NCBI GenBank assembly: GCA_034436555.1
Contig: DAOTUU010000037.1
Coordinates: forward strand, 1 to 64,000
Length of the DNA stretch: 64,000 nt
Direction: 5' to 3'
DNA from: JAFMJV01 sp034436555
GTDB taxonomy: Bacteria > Chloroflexota > Limnocylindria > Limnocylindrales > CSP1-4
Made by a program: the position numbers and the translations under genes. This document shows, in pieces, positions 37,660 to 45,306 of this stretch; the first letter of the stretch is position 1; every line of letters starts with the position of its first letter. The notes beneath the pieces were generated by a model. That model was not told the origin of the DNA. It ran no database searches and worked only from the letters and a program-made list of their open reading frames with translations.

Positions 37660-37776
37660 TCACCCGTGGACCGGCGCCCGGGCGAGGAAGCGGGAGAACC
37701 CACCCTCGCGGACACGCGTCGTCGCCTCGGCCGCGCGGTCGGCGTCCAGGGTGACGGAGACCTTCACCGTGCGCAT
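37660..37776 (-). pseudogene. Truncated antitoxin-like fragment (38 aa)
   Basis: ATG 37776 opens RTVKVSVTLDADRAAEATT followed by VREGGFSRFLARA, which looks like the N-terminal ribbon-helix part of a CopG/VapB-type antitoxin. The reading frame ends after 38 codons, where such proteins normally continue another 30-40 residues. It lies 60 bp downstream of the PIN toxin gene on the same strand. Best seen as a decayed second antitoxin; a short functional protein is not excluded. Confidence 0.4.
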
Positions 37777-37837
37777 GGTGTCGTCCAACCACCAGTGGGA
37801 TGGCCAGCCGGGTCCCACTGGCGATGCGATCGTGCCG

Positions 37838-38299
37838 CTACACCCGATCGGGGGTTCGCTCTGCAAGCCTGACCTCCACCACGGCAAGACCGCTGACGCG
37901 ATCGAAATGGCGGACGTTGGCCGTGCCGACACGCCATCCGGCGGCGATGGCCGTCGCGGCGACCAGTCGATCGTGCGGGCCGATGTCCACACCGGATCCG
38001 ACCAGGTCCGCCCACAGTCGCGCATGCGAGCGGGCGCACCGGGCGTCAAACGCGAGGGCCGGGAACGCCGCCAGCACGGCCTCCACGAATGCCTCACGTC
38101 GTGGTCGGTGCTCGGGAGTCGCCCGATGGACACCGTGGAGGAGTTCCGAGGCGGTGATGGTCGCGATGCCGACGTCCTCACCCGCGCCCAGGATGTCCTC
38201 GAGCCGGCGCCCCGCGGTCCCCAGCGCGACATCCGCGGGCAGCCCGCGGAGCGCTCGCTCCACCTCGATGAAGACTGTGGTGTCTAGGAGCGTGCCCAC
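37838..38299 (-). CDS. PIN-domain (VapC-like) toxin ribonuclease
   Basis: 153 aa. PIN-domain acidic residues are in place: LLDTTVFIEVERAL (first Asp), ITASELLHGVHRA (Glu), and GPHDRLVAATAIAAGWRVGTANVRHFDRV (last Asp pair and the T.N..DF-like motif, here TANVRHF). VapC toxins are Mg-dependent RNases that cut tRNA or rRNA. The gene overlaps the end of the upstream antitoxin by 16 bp, a typical toxin-antitoxin arrangement. Appears intact. Confidence 0.88.
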   Translation of the reverse strand: MGTLLDTTVFIEVERALRGLPADVALGTAGRRLEDILGAGEDVGIATITASELLHGVHRATPEHRPRREAFVEAVLAAFPALAFDARCARSHARLWADLVGSGVDIGPHDRLVAATAIAAGWRVGTANVRHFDRVSGLAVVEVRLAERTPDRV

Positions 38300-38571
38300 G
38301 GGTCGACCGGTCCGCTGCCCACCCTAGCGAGGACGGCCTCCATGTCGTCGCCGAAGGCGGGGTCTGGCAAGGCGGCCTGGGCGATCAGTCGGACCGCCTC
38401 ATGGAGGGGCCGTCCAAGGCGAGGCACGTCCATCCCGGATGGGTGGTCCTGCGGGTTCACGATCACGTAGACGGGCCGCTCCCGGTTGAGGACGACGACG
38501 GTCTCGTGTCGCGCGACCGCCTCCCTCGCGCGCTGCGGGATGCGAACGTCTTCGGCTCGAATGCGGGTCAT
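38284..38571 (-). CDS. Phd/YefM-type antitoxin
   Basis: 95 aa from ATG 38571. MTRIRAEDVRIPQRAREAVA, then ETVVVLNRERPVYVIVNPQDH matches the Phd/YefM N-terminal DNA-binding fold (beta-strand, short helix, 'G.. v.It..G.pvavi' equivalent). The C-terminal part is acidic/hydrophobic and would wrap the toxin. Stop overlaps the PIN toxin start. TATGAT (38584-38579) lies seven bases before the ATG, so the transcript may be leaderless; in-frame ATGs at 38580 and 38583 fall inside that box and are less likely. A perfect palindrome upstream is the likely operator. Confidence 0.78.
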   Translation of the reverse strand: MTRIRAEDVRIPQRAREAVARHETVVVLNRERPVYVIVNPQDHPSGMDVPRLGRPLHEAVRLIAQAALPDPAFGDDMEAVLARVGSGPVDPWARS

Positions 38572-38578
38572 GCCTGCC

Positions 38579-38607
38579 ATCATAGCCCATGCGTACGGTA
38601 CCGTACG
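38579..38607 (-). promoter_or_regulatory. Toxin-antitoxin promoter with palindromic operator
   Basis: The perfect 16-bp palindrome CGTACGGTACCGTACG (38592-38607) is followed eight bases later, in the direction of transcription, by TATGAT (38584-38579) and then the antitoxin ATG. A further CGTACGG copy lies at 38612. This placement fits autorepression by the antitoxin-toxin complex. Confidence 0.65.
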
Positions 38608-38701
38608 GAAGCGTACGGACGACGACCGATTCCTCGATCGCCGGGCCCAGGCTCCGGGCCGGACACGCATGGTGGTCCGGTCGTGATGGAATCGTCGTCG
38701 G

Positions 38702-38827
38702 TCAGCCGGGTCGCCGTCCGCTGATGGAGGTGCCGCGCTCCGCATCCCTCGGCAGCGCTGCGACATCCCCCGCCGCTGGCTCGCCCAGGAGCAGGGCGAC
38801 CACGGCCTGCGCATCGACGATCGTCAA
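38702..38827 (-). pseudogene. VapC-like PIN domain stub (41 aa)
   Basis: From TTG 38827 the frame reads LTIVDAQAVVALLLGEPAAGDVAAL, the diagnostic first strand and helix of a PIN-domain toxin with the first catalytic Asp, and stops after 41 codons at 38702. Intact VapC proteins are about 130 aa, so some 90 residues are missing. No start codon better than TTG is seen. Remnant of a second PIN toxin. Confidence 0.6.
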
Positions 38828-38930
38828 CGCGCCCGTCCGCGTCGCTCATCGATGGCGCTCTCCGCCTGGCGGGCCCTCGCACGGGCTGCGTCGCTCGAGG
38901 GTCCCGGTCCCGCGAGCGATCCCGCCTCCG

Positions 38931-39240
38931 CGGCGATCGGAAGACCGCATGTCCCCCGACTCGTCGCCAGCGCACGGCAAGGTCGCCGTCGATGGTGGTC
39001 CACTCGAACGTCGCCCCGTCCGTCGGGCCCGGTGAAGCACCAGGTCATCTCCCAGACCCCGGGTGCCCCCTCGATGTCCCTCACGCGGAGCCCACGAGGC
39101 CACGGCGTCGATGGGTGGGATCGAGACCGTTCGCAGGCCGTGTGGAACCCGTTCCGGACGGTGCGGCGAGACAGCTCGCGCTCCTGGGCTGACAGTCGCG
39201 CCCGGTCCGCGTCGAAGGCCGGAGTGGTCTCGTGCTTCAC
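38931..39240 (-). pseudogene. Frameshifted toxin gene paired with an AbrB-type antitoxin
   Basis: From GTG 39240 the frame reads VKHETTPAFDADRARLSAQ and continues to GAPGVWEMTWCFTGPDGR near 39020. The expected continuation ATFEWTTIDGDLAVRWRRVG, then GHAVFRSP, lies in another frame, so one base has been gained or lost there. The pattern (APGVWEMTW...GRATFEW...VRWRRVG.H.IF) recalls small toxin-like partners of AbrB antitoxins in actinobacteria. The start overlaps the antitoxin stop (GTGA). A sequencing error is an alternative. Confidence 0.55.
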
Positions 39241-39529
39241 CCAGGCTGCGGGCGGTCGAGATGTTCGAACAGCACCTCGACGCTGTCGAGCGTGGTCACG
39301 CGACCCGCATTGATGTGGACGTCGACCGCGCGCTCCATCGACCGCCATCGCGCCGACCAGAACCATCGCCGGTCCGCAGGGATGGGCAGAACCGGCGGAG
39401 TTCGACCACGCCGTCCTCACGCTCGACGAGCCGGACCTGTGCTCCCGGCTCATCGAGGTGCAGCCGGCGGCGAAGCTCGGACGGGAGCGCGATCGTCCCG
39501 CGGAGACGACGTGGCTCTTCACGGCGAAA
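39237..39529 (-). pseudogene. Frameshifted AbrB/SpoVT-domain antitoxin
   Basis: One frame gives RGTIALPSELRRRLHLDEPG, then AQVRLVEREDGVVELRR, a SpoVT-AbrB swapped-hairpin domain. Near 39390 the homologous sequence moves to another frame: IPADRRWFWSARWRSMERAV, then INAGRVTTLDSVEVLFEHLD, ending at 39237. Together they make the usual ~90-residue AbrB antitoxin with a WFW..RW...E linker. A single-base indel separates the halves, and no clear start codon remains at the 5' end. Confidence 0.6.
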
Positions 39530-39611
39530 TCAGATTGGCAGCCGTGCGGCATCTCAGCGAAGCGGCGCGACACGTCCACAGATGGGCGACCGCGGCTGGC
39601 GGAGAACGTGG

Positions 39612-39684
39612 CGCGCCCGGAGAGATTCGAACTCCCGACCGTCTGATCCGAAGTCAGATGCTCTATCCACTGAGCTACGGGCGC
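39612..39684 (-). tRNA. tRNA-Arg (anticodon TCG)
   Basis: Minus-strand cloverleaf: acceptor GCGCCCG/CGGGCGC, D arm with GCTCAGTGGATAGAGC, anticodon stem TCTGA/TCAGA with loop CTTCGGA, T arm CGGGA-GTTCGAAT-CTCTCC region, discriminator G, encoded CCA at 39609-39611. 73 nt without CCA. Confidence 0.95.
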
Positions 39685-39870
39685 GTCGTCGGGAAGTATG
39701 GCATCCCGTCCGGAAACGGTGAGCTGCGCACCGACCCCACCTCGGTGGCCATCGCATGCGGCTGCAAGGCACGGTTTCGGTGCGGGCTGACAACACCAAG
39801 TGCCTCGGGGGCACGAGATCGCGTGCCGTCGTCCGTCACGATACGCCGGTCAGTTGGGGGACGATGATCA

Positions 39871-42180
39871 GTGACCATCCGAATCGGGCTCGCCGTGACT
39901 GCCGCCGCCGCACTGATGCTGGCCGCTGTCGTCGCTTGGCCGACCGTCGGCAACCAGGAACTCGGCCGTGATTCGTTCGGGCGATCGGTCACCGGCACGT
40001 GGGGCAAAGCCCAGCGCGGCGGCCGCTGGTCGTCGTCCGATGCCGACGCGTTCGCCGTCTCTGGTGGCGTGGGGCGCATCCGGGTCGCCATGGCCGGCGG
40101 CGAGCACTCGGCCGTGCAGCAGGCGCTTGACGGACAGGACGTGGAGGTGCTCGTCCGCGTTCGACTTCCTGCCCTGCCCATGGCCGGGCCGGGAAGCGTC
40201 TCCATTGTCGCGCGACGATCGGACATCGGCGACTACCGCCTCCGTGTGACGATCGCGCGCTCGGGCAGGGTGACGCTCTCTGCCCAGCGCGTGACCGGCT
40301 CTCAGGTGACCCAGGTCGGCGTGCCTGTTCGGCTGACCCGCGTCCGCCTGCGGCCGCGAACCTTCCTGATGCTGCGCGGCCGCGTCACGGGCGTCGCGCC
40401 CGTCCGCCTGCGCCTGCGAGCCTGGCTGGCGGGCGCCAAGGAGCCGAAGGCGTGGGCGTTGTCGGCCAAGGACGCGTCGCAGACCCTGCCCGCATCTGGG
40501 GCGGCCGGAATTGTGGCATCGGTCGCGGACGGCCCGTCGGTCGCTGGGCGGGTCGAGACGGTGTTCGAGTTCGACAACTGGTCTGTCATGGATGTCACGA
40601 CACCCGCGCCGACACCCGCGCCGACACCCGCGCCGACACCCGCGCCGACACCCGCGCCGACACCCGCGCCGACACCCGCGCCGACACCCGCGCCGACACC
40701 CGCGCCGACACCCGCGCCCAGCCCGAGCCCGTCGCCCTCGCCCAGCCCGTCGCCCTCGCCCAGCCCGTCCCCCTCGCCCAGCCCGTCCCCCTCGCCCAGC
40801 CCGAGCCCGTCGCCCAGCCCGAGCCCGACTCCCAGCCCGAGCCCCAGCCCGACGCCCACGGGACTGCCGATTCCCCAGTTGGGACCGCTTGATCGCATCG
40901 TCTCCCCCGACGGCAACGACACCGCCGACGGCAGCGCCGCACGGCCCTGGCGGACGCTCCAGCGCGCGGCGAACGGCGTGCCTGCGGGAGGCACGGTCTG
41001 GGTGCGCGGCGGAACCTACGCGGGATTCACGATGACCCGATCGGGCGATGTCGGCGCGCCGATCGTGTTCGCCGGGTGGCCAGGCGACGCGCGCCCGATC
41101 GTGGATGGCGCGCTTGTGCCCCGGATGGATGTCATCAAGCTCTCCTCGGTCCACGACGTGAGGATCCAGGGCCTGACCGTTCAGAACGCGCAGGGCGGGG
41201 TCTTCAGCGGCTCGGGCATCCGGATCGAGAACAGCTCGACGAGGGTGGAGATCCGGGGCAACCTCATCACGCAGAATCAGAGCTTCGGCGTCATCGCGCA
41301 CACGGCGACCGATGTGCTCATCGAAGACAACGAGATCAGCCACAATGCGGCCGGGGTCTATCTCAGTTACGCAGGCCAGGGCACGGTCGTCCGCGACAAT
41401 CGCGTGCACCACACCGACAGGATGCTGCGCAACACCACGATCCCCGCGAACGACGACGCGGGCGGGGACGCGATCGTGCTCCACAAGACCTCGGGCGACG
41501 TGCTCATCACGGGAAACCGGGCCTGGGCCAACCGCGCGCTGAGCTCGGACTACGGCTGGGATGGTGGCGCGTTCTCGATCTACGGCGCCTCCAACGCCAC
41601 GATCACCGGCAACGTCGCCTGGGACAACGAGAACGTGCTGGAGACCGGGACGGACTCCGGGATGCCCTGCGACAACAATCGATTCGTGCGGAATGTCGTG
41701 ACCGGGTTCCCGACGGTCGGACGGTCATTCGGGATGTTCCTGCGCTGCGCGCGGAACATGCTCGTCGCGCATAACACGTTCCGCGGGCTCGCCTTCGGGT
41801 TCTCCATCGGGTCGGACTCGGCGACGTATTCCGGCAAGACCGACGGCCTGCGCATCGTCAACAACATCCTGGACCTGGGAGGTGGCAAGCCCTTCGGGAT
41901 CGTGACCGCACTCCCGGCCAGCGTCGTCATCGACCACGACCTGGTCCACGGGACGGGGACCATCGCGACCTGGCCCGGCGGATCCACCGCCAGCCTGGGC
42001 ACCTTCACGGCGACCACGGGCTACGAGCAGCACGGTCGGTGGGGCGACCCCGCGTTCGTGTCCAGCGACGACCTGCATCTGACCGAGGGGTCCCCGGCGA
42101 TCGACCTGGGCATGGTCTTGCCGGGAGTCAATGACGGCTGGACCGGCGCCGCGCCCGATGCGGGTGCCTACGAGCGATAG
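39871..42180 (+). CDS. Large secreted right-handed beta-helix protein with Thr/Pro/Ser linker
   Basis: 769 aa from GTG 39871, with GGGGGA upstream. Signal peptide at residues 1-25. Residues ~28-240 form a beta-sandwich-like domain (DSFGRSVTGTWGKAQRGG... VRLRLRAWLAG, FDNWSVMDV), similar to concanavalin-like modules next to surface proteins. Residues ~244-332 are a TPAP repeat then a PSPSPS linker, often wall-spanning or glycosylated. Residues ~340-768 are a pectate-lyase-like beta-helix: SPDGNDTADGSAARPWRTLQ, GGTVWVRGGTYAG, DVLIEDNEISHNAAGVYL, ending GAYER. Likely polysaccharide-binding or lyase; catalytic residues not identifiable. Confidence 0.85.
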   Translation: MTIRIGLAVTAAAALMLAAVVAWPTVGNQELGRDSFGRSVTGTWGKAQRGGRWSSSDADAFAVSGGVGRIRVAMAGGEHSAVQQALDGQDVEVLVRVRLPALPMAGPGSVSIVARRSDIGDYRLRVTIARSGRVTLSAQRVTGSQVTQVGVPVRLTRVRLRPRTFLMLRGRVTGVAPVRLRLRAWLAGAKEPKAWALSAKDASQTLPASGAAGIVASVADGPSVAGRVETVFEFDNWSVMDVTTPAPTPAPTPAPTPAPTPAPTPAPTPAPTPAPTPAPTPAPSPSPSPSPSPSPSPSPSPSPSPSPSPSPSPSPSPSPTPSPSPSPTPTGLPIPQLGPLDRIVSPDGNDTADGSAARPWRTLQRAANGVPAGGTVWVRGGTYAGFTMTRSGDVGAPIVFAGWPGDARPIVDGALVPRMDVIKLSSVHDVRIQGLTVQNAQGGVFSGSGIRIENSSTRVEIRGNLITQNQSFGVIAHTATDVLIEDNEISHNAAGVYLSYAGQGTVVRDNRVHHTDRMLRNTTIPANDDAGGDAIVLHKTSGDVLITGNRAWANRALSSDYGWDGGAFSIYGASNATITGNVAWDNENVLETGTDSGMPCDNNRFVRNVVTGFPTVGRSFGMFLRCARNMLVAHNTFRGLAFGFSIGSDSATYSGKTDGLRIVNNILDLGGGKPFGIVTALPASVVIDHDLVHGTGTIATWPGGSTASLGTFTATTGYEQHGRWGDPAFVSSDDLHLTEGSPAIDLGMVLPGVNDGWTGAAPDAGAYER
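40600..40862. repeat. In-frame 12-bp minisatellite and PS-rich tract
   Basis: Ten exact or near-exact copies of ACACCCGCGCCG (40600-40719) encode Thr-Pro-Ala-Pro. They run directly into a degenerate AGCCCGwsCCC tract to 40862 encoding Pro-Ser. The 12-bp unit keeps frame on slippage, so linker length could vary between strains. Confidence 0.9.
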
Positions 42181-42227
42181 GACCGGGTACCGCCGAGGCC
42201 ATCCCGAGGGGCGCGCAGGAGGTCCCA

Positions 42228-42257
42228 GACGCCCGCGCGAGCGCCCCGTCGGGCGTC
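42228..42257. terminator. Possible bidirectional hairpin
   Basis: GACGCCCG (42228-42235) and CGGGCGTC (42250-42257) pair over a 14-nt loop between two convergent genes. No U-tract follows, so this is only a candidate for the hairpin-only terminators seen in high-GC bacteria. Confidence 0.3.
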
Positions 42258-42317
42258 ACACGGGGTCCTCGGGGGCGTCGTGCGGCGTGCCCCGCAGACC
42301 CCGCTGGACCACCTCGG

Positions 42318-42410
42318 CTATTCGCGGCTGGTGAGGGCCGTGAGGACGAGCAGCAGCACGAACGCGGCCACCGCGAAGGCGATGAGCGTCGTGGGCGTCG
42401 GATCGAACAT
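42318..42410 (-). CDS. 30-aa single-TM peptide
   Basis: ATG 42410 is preceded by GGGAGG with an eight- to nine-base spacing. The product MFDPTPTTLIAFAVAAF followed by VLLLVLTALTSRE is one TM helix with a short acidic N-terminus and an RE end. It lies alone in the 376-bp interval between the beta-helix gene and the serine hydrolase. The good ribosome binding site and clean TM composition argue that it is translated. Function unknown; such peptides often bind a membrane-protein partner. Confidence 0.6.
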   Translation of the reverse strand: MFDPTPTTLIAFAVAAFVLLLVLTALTSRE

Positions 42411-42556
42411 GTGGCTGACCTCCCGCTGAGGCGGCGACTCTGCCACCCTACCGTACGGGGACCCCCGGACCAAGGTCCCGGGCAGGCAAGGTGGCGCGAC
42501 CCGGCACCGCTTCCGTGACGCGTCGATGGAGCCGCGGCCTCTGGCATCATCGGCCG

Positions 42557-43972
42557 ATGGACCCGGCGCTCGCTCCGATCGTGAACACCACGGAACACGC
42601 GGCGGCGGACTTCCTCGACTCGGGCACCACCCCCGGCATCGCCGTCTCCCTGGTGCGGGACGGCCGTCACGCGTGGAGCGGCGGGCTCGGTCTGGCCGAT
42701 CCGCTGTCGGGCACCCCGATGACCGGGGACCGCCTGTTCCGGATCGCCTCGATCACCAAGACGTTCGTCGCCGCCACCGTCCTGAAGCTGCGGGACGCGG
42801 GCCGGCTCGCGCTGCACGACCCACTCGTGCGTCACCTGCCGGACCTGGCCGCGATCGAGGATCCGTTCGGCGGCTCAGACCGGGTGACCGTGGCGCAGGT
42901 GCTGCTCCACACCGCGGGGCTCCAGCGGGATGTCCCCACCGAGCCGGGCGCCGATCCGGGTCTCCACCAGGGCGACCTGGTCGTCGCGCTGCCGCGCGCC
43001 CGGTTCGTCCAGCCGCCGGGCAGCCGGTGGCACTACTCCAACCTGGGCTACGAGCTCCTGGGGCTGCTGGTCGCACGACTGGCGGGCGTCCCCACGGCCG
43101 ATGCCGTGACCGCCGCGATCCTGGGGCCGGGCGGCCTGGCGGAGACGGCCTACCATCCCGGCCCCGACCTGGCCCGCCGCGCCGCGCCGGGGATGCTTCC
43201 CGGCGTCGCCGGGCGGACCTGGGAGCAGGCTCGCGACCACGACTCCGACACGCACCTGGGTGACGGCGGACTGTGGTCCACGGTGGGCGACCTGGCGCGC
43301 TGGATCGAGATCCAGTGCCGGACGGCCGGCCGTGACCACTGCGGCGGCGTCCCATGCGTGCTGGAGGACCGGACGCTCGTGGAGCTCGGGCGGCCCCAGG
43401 TCCTGGTCGACCCCGCAGGCTGGCGCTCCGCCCAGGGCCTCGGGTTCGCGAGCTTCCGGGTGGACGACGATGTCTGGCAGGGCCACACCGGCTCGATCGA
43501 CGGCTTCCGGGCCATCCTGCTGTTCCGTGCGGCGGACGGGCTGGGCGTGGCCTCGCTCACGAACGGCCCGGACCGGCCGAACGCCGTCGCCCACGCGGCC
43601 GCGCGCGCACTCCTGGCCGCCCATCGGACGCGCGCGACGGAGGGGGACGCGACCGCGGCGCAGACGGCGACGCCGGACGGGATGCCGACGACCGCGGTCG
43701 CCTCGAACACGCCCCCGGGACCGACGGGCCGATGGGTGCACCGTGGCGCCGGGCTGGCCCTGGAGGCTCGCCTGGATGGCACCGACCTGCTGGTGTGGCG
43801 CGGTGGCGCCGGGGTCTCGCTGCGCATGGCCTCGTCGGGGGCATCCGACACCTGGGTCGTCCCCGACACCGACGAGGCGGCAGGCGAGCTGGTGCGCTGG
43901 CTGCCGGCCAGCGATCGGCATCCGGAGATCCTCCAGGATGGCGCCTGGTCCCTGGTCCGCGCGCCGGACTGA
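42557..43972 (+). CDS. Class C beta-lactamase-like serine hydrolase
   Basis: 471 aa from ATG 42557. Penicillin-binding fold motifs: SxxK as SITK within FRIASITKTFVAATVLKL, YxN as YSN (HYSNLGYELLGLL), and the third motif HTG (WQGHTGSIDGF). The ~110-residue C-terminal extension resembles the lipocalin-like or DUF3471-type tail of esterase EstB/AmpH relatives. No signal peptide is seen with this start, so a cytosolic esterase or peptidase is as likely as a beta-lactamase. A CATCAT box lies six bases before the ATG. Confidence 0.85.
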   Translation: MDPALAPIVNTTEHAAADFLDSGTTPGIAVSLVRDGRHAWSGGLGLADPLSGTPMTGDRLFRIASITKTFVAATVLKLRDAGRLALHDPLVRHLPDLAAIEDPFGGSDRVTVAQVLLHTAGLQRDVPTEPGADPGLHQGDLVVALPRARFVQPPGSRWHYSNLGYELLGLLVARLAGVPTADAVTAAILGPGGLAETAYHPGPDLARRAAPGMLPGVAGRTWEQARDHDSDTHLGDGGLWSTVGDLARWIEIQCRTAGRDHCGGVPCVLEDRTLVELGRPQVLVDPAGWRSAQGLGFASFRVDDDVWQGHTGSIDGFRAILLFRAADGLGVASLTNGPDRPNAVAHAAARALLAAHRTRATEGDATAAQTATPDGMPTTAVASNTPPGPTGRWVHRGAGLALEARLDGTDLLVWRGGAGVSLRMASSGASDTWVVPDTDEAAGELVRWLPASDRHPEILQDGAWSLVRAPD

Positions 43973-44075
43973 TCAGACGCTCTGCCCGGCGCCTGCCTCG
44001 GCCGCCCCGCGCGGGTAGGATGGCCGCCATGATCCGGCGCCCCCGCCGCACGTCAGCCGCACCCGAGGAGCGCCC

Positions 44076-45158
44076 GTGATCACATGGTCGTCACGTCGAG
44101 CCGCCGTCGCTGGCCTGGGCCTCCTGGTCCTGCTGGCGCCCGCCGCCGGCCAGGCGCAGTCGGCCGGACCATCGGTCGACCCGAGCCCGACGGTGAGCGC
44201 GGCGCCTGGACTGCCTCCGGACGCCTGGGCCAGCGCGGTGTGCACCGCCCGCGACCGTGTCCGGGACATCCCAGACGTGCTCGCAGCGCTCGGCCAGTCG
44301 GCGCTCGCGGGAGATGCCGACGGCGTGGCGATCGCGGCAATCACGGCGGGCCTCGCCGGCGATCAGGCACTGCGCGCGCTCGAGGCGCTCCCGGAGTCGT
44401 GGGCGCCGGGCGCATCGATGGGCGGATACCTGTCCGCGCTGGGGTTCGCGCTCGTGGACGTGGGCGTCGCGCTCGCCGAGACCAGCCTCGGCGAGGCGGA
44501 TGCGCTGCGGACCGCCCTCGGCAGCACGGTCGCGGCCTACGACGCGTGGCTGCGGCTCCAGACGGAGGAGGCCAGCCTGCGCGAGACGACGGGGTTTGAC
44601 TGTGCGGGCGTGCCCATCCCCAGCCCGGCGCCGTACGCCAGCATCCAGCCGCCGACCCCGGAGCCCACCTTCCACGGCGATGCGGAGCTCATGGAGCGCT
44701 TCCCCGATGAGATCGGCGAGGTGCCGGTGGAGGTCGCCTCGCGGACCGGCCGGGAGCTGGTGGCGGCGCAGGACCCGGCCGACGCCGTCGGCCAGGCTCG
44801 ACTGGCGGACCTCGAGGCGTTCCTTGACGGCCACGGCTTCTCCATCGACGACGTCAGCCTCGCGTTCACGTACGTGCCCACGGACGACGGCCTCGGCGCG
44901 AGCATCACCGCGTTCCGCGTCAGGGGCGGAGACGCCGCGACGCTGCTGTCCGGCCTGCTGCCGCTCATCACCATCGAGTACGCCGATGTGGTGAGCGAGA
45001 CGGTCACGGTGGACGGCCGCGAGCTCACGCGCGTGAGCGACGGGCCGTACGCGCCGGACGGGATCTACGAGGTGCTCGTGCCCATCGGGGACACGGTCTG
45101 GGCCGTGTCCGCGACCGATCCGGTGCTGATCCAGATCGTGCAGGCGCTCCCTGGCTGA
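44076..45158 (+). CDS. Secreted hypothetical protein
   Basis: 360 aa from GTG 44076; GAGGAG lies six to eight bases upstream. A clear signal peptide runs to about AGQAQS (residue ~28), followed by a Pro/Ser-rich stretch. Residues ~50-180 are helical (DVLAALGQSALAGDADGVAI). Residues ~200-360 form an alpha/beta domain (DVSLAFTYVPTDDG, ASITAFRVRGGDAATLL, DGIYEVLVPIGDTVWAVSAT) repeated in style of ligand-binding lipoprotein-like modules. No lipobox, no catalytic motif. Not recognised. Confidence 0.7.
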   Translation: MITWSSRRAAVAGLGLLVLLAPAAGQAQSAGPSVDPSPTVSAAPGLPPDAWASAVCTARDRVRDIPDVLAALGQSALAGDADGVAIAAITAGLAGDQALRALEALPESWAPGASMGGYLSALGFALVDVGVALAETSLGEADALRTALGSTVAAYDAWLRLQTEEASLRETTGFDCAGVPIPSPAPYASIQPPTPEPTFHGDAELMERFPDEIGEVPVEVASRTGRELVAAQDPADAVGQARLADLEAFLDGHGFSIDDVSLAFTYVPTDDGLGASITAFRVRGGDAATLLSGLLPLITIEYADVVSETVTVDGRELTRVSDGPYAPDGIYEVLVPIGDTVWAVSATDPVLIQIVQALPG

Positions 45159-45306
45159 CATCCCGCCGGCGCGCCCTGGGAGGCAGCCGCGGACCGTCGG
45201 CGCGCCGACCCTCGCAGACGCCACCGCCCATGCGCGCCGCGGGACCGAGCGCATCGGGATCCTCGCCGCGGCGGGCGCGGCGATCGGATTCGGGCTCTCG
45301 TACCCG

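Noticed and set aside
38824..39579. A single 251-codon minus-strand gene
   Set aside because: It stitches together parts of a frameshifted AbrB antitoxin and its toxin in the wrong frames; the biologically sensible pieces switch frame.
40452..40892. Alternative frames over the TPAP minisatellite (ADTR and RHPR repeats)
   Set aside because: Only the frame with the signal peptide and beta-helix is coding; the others are repeat shadows.
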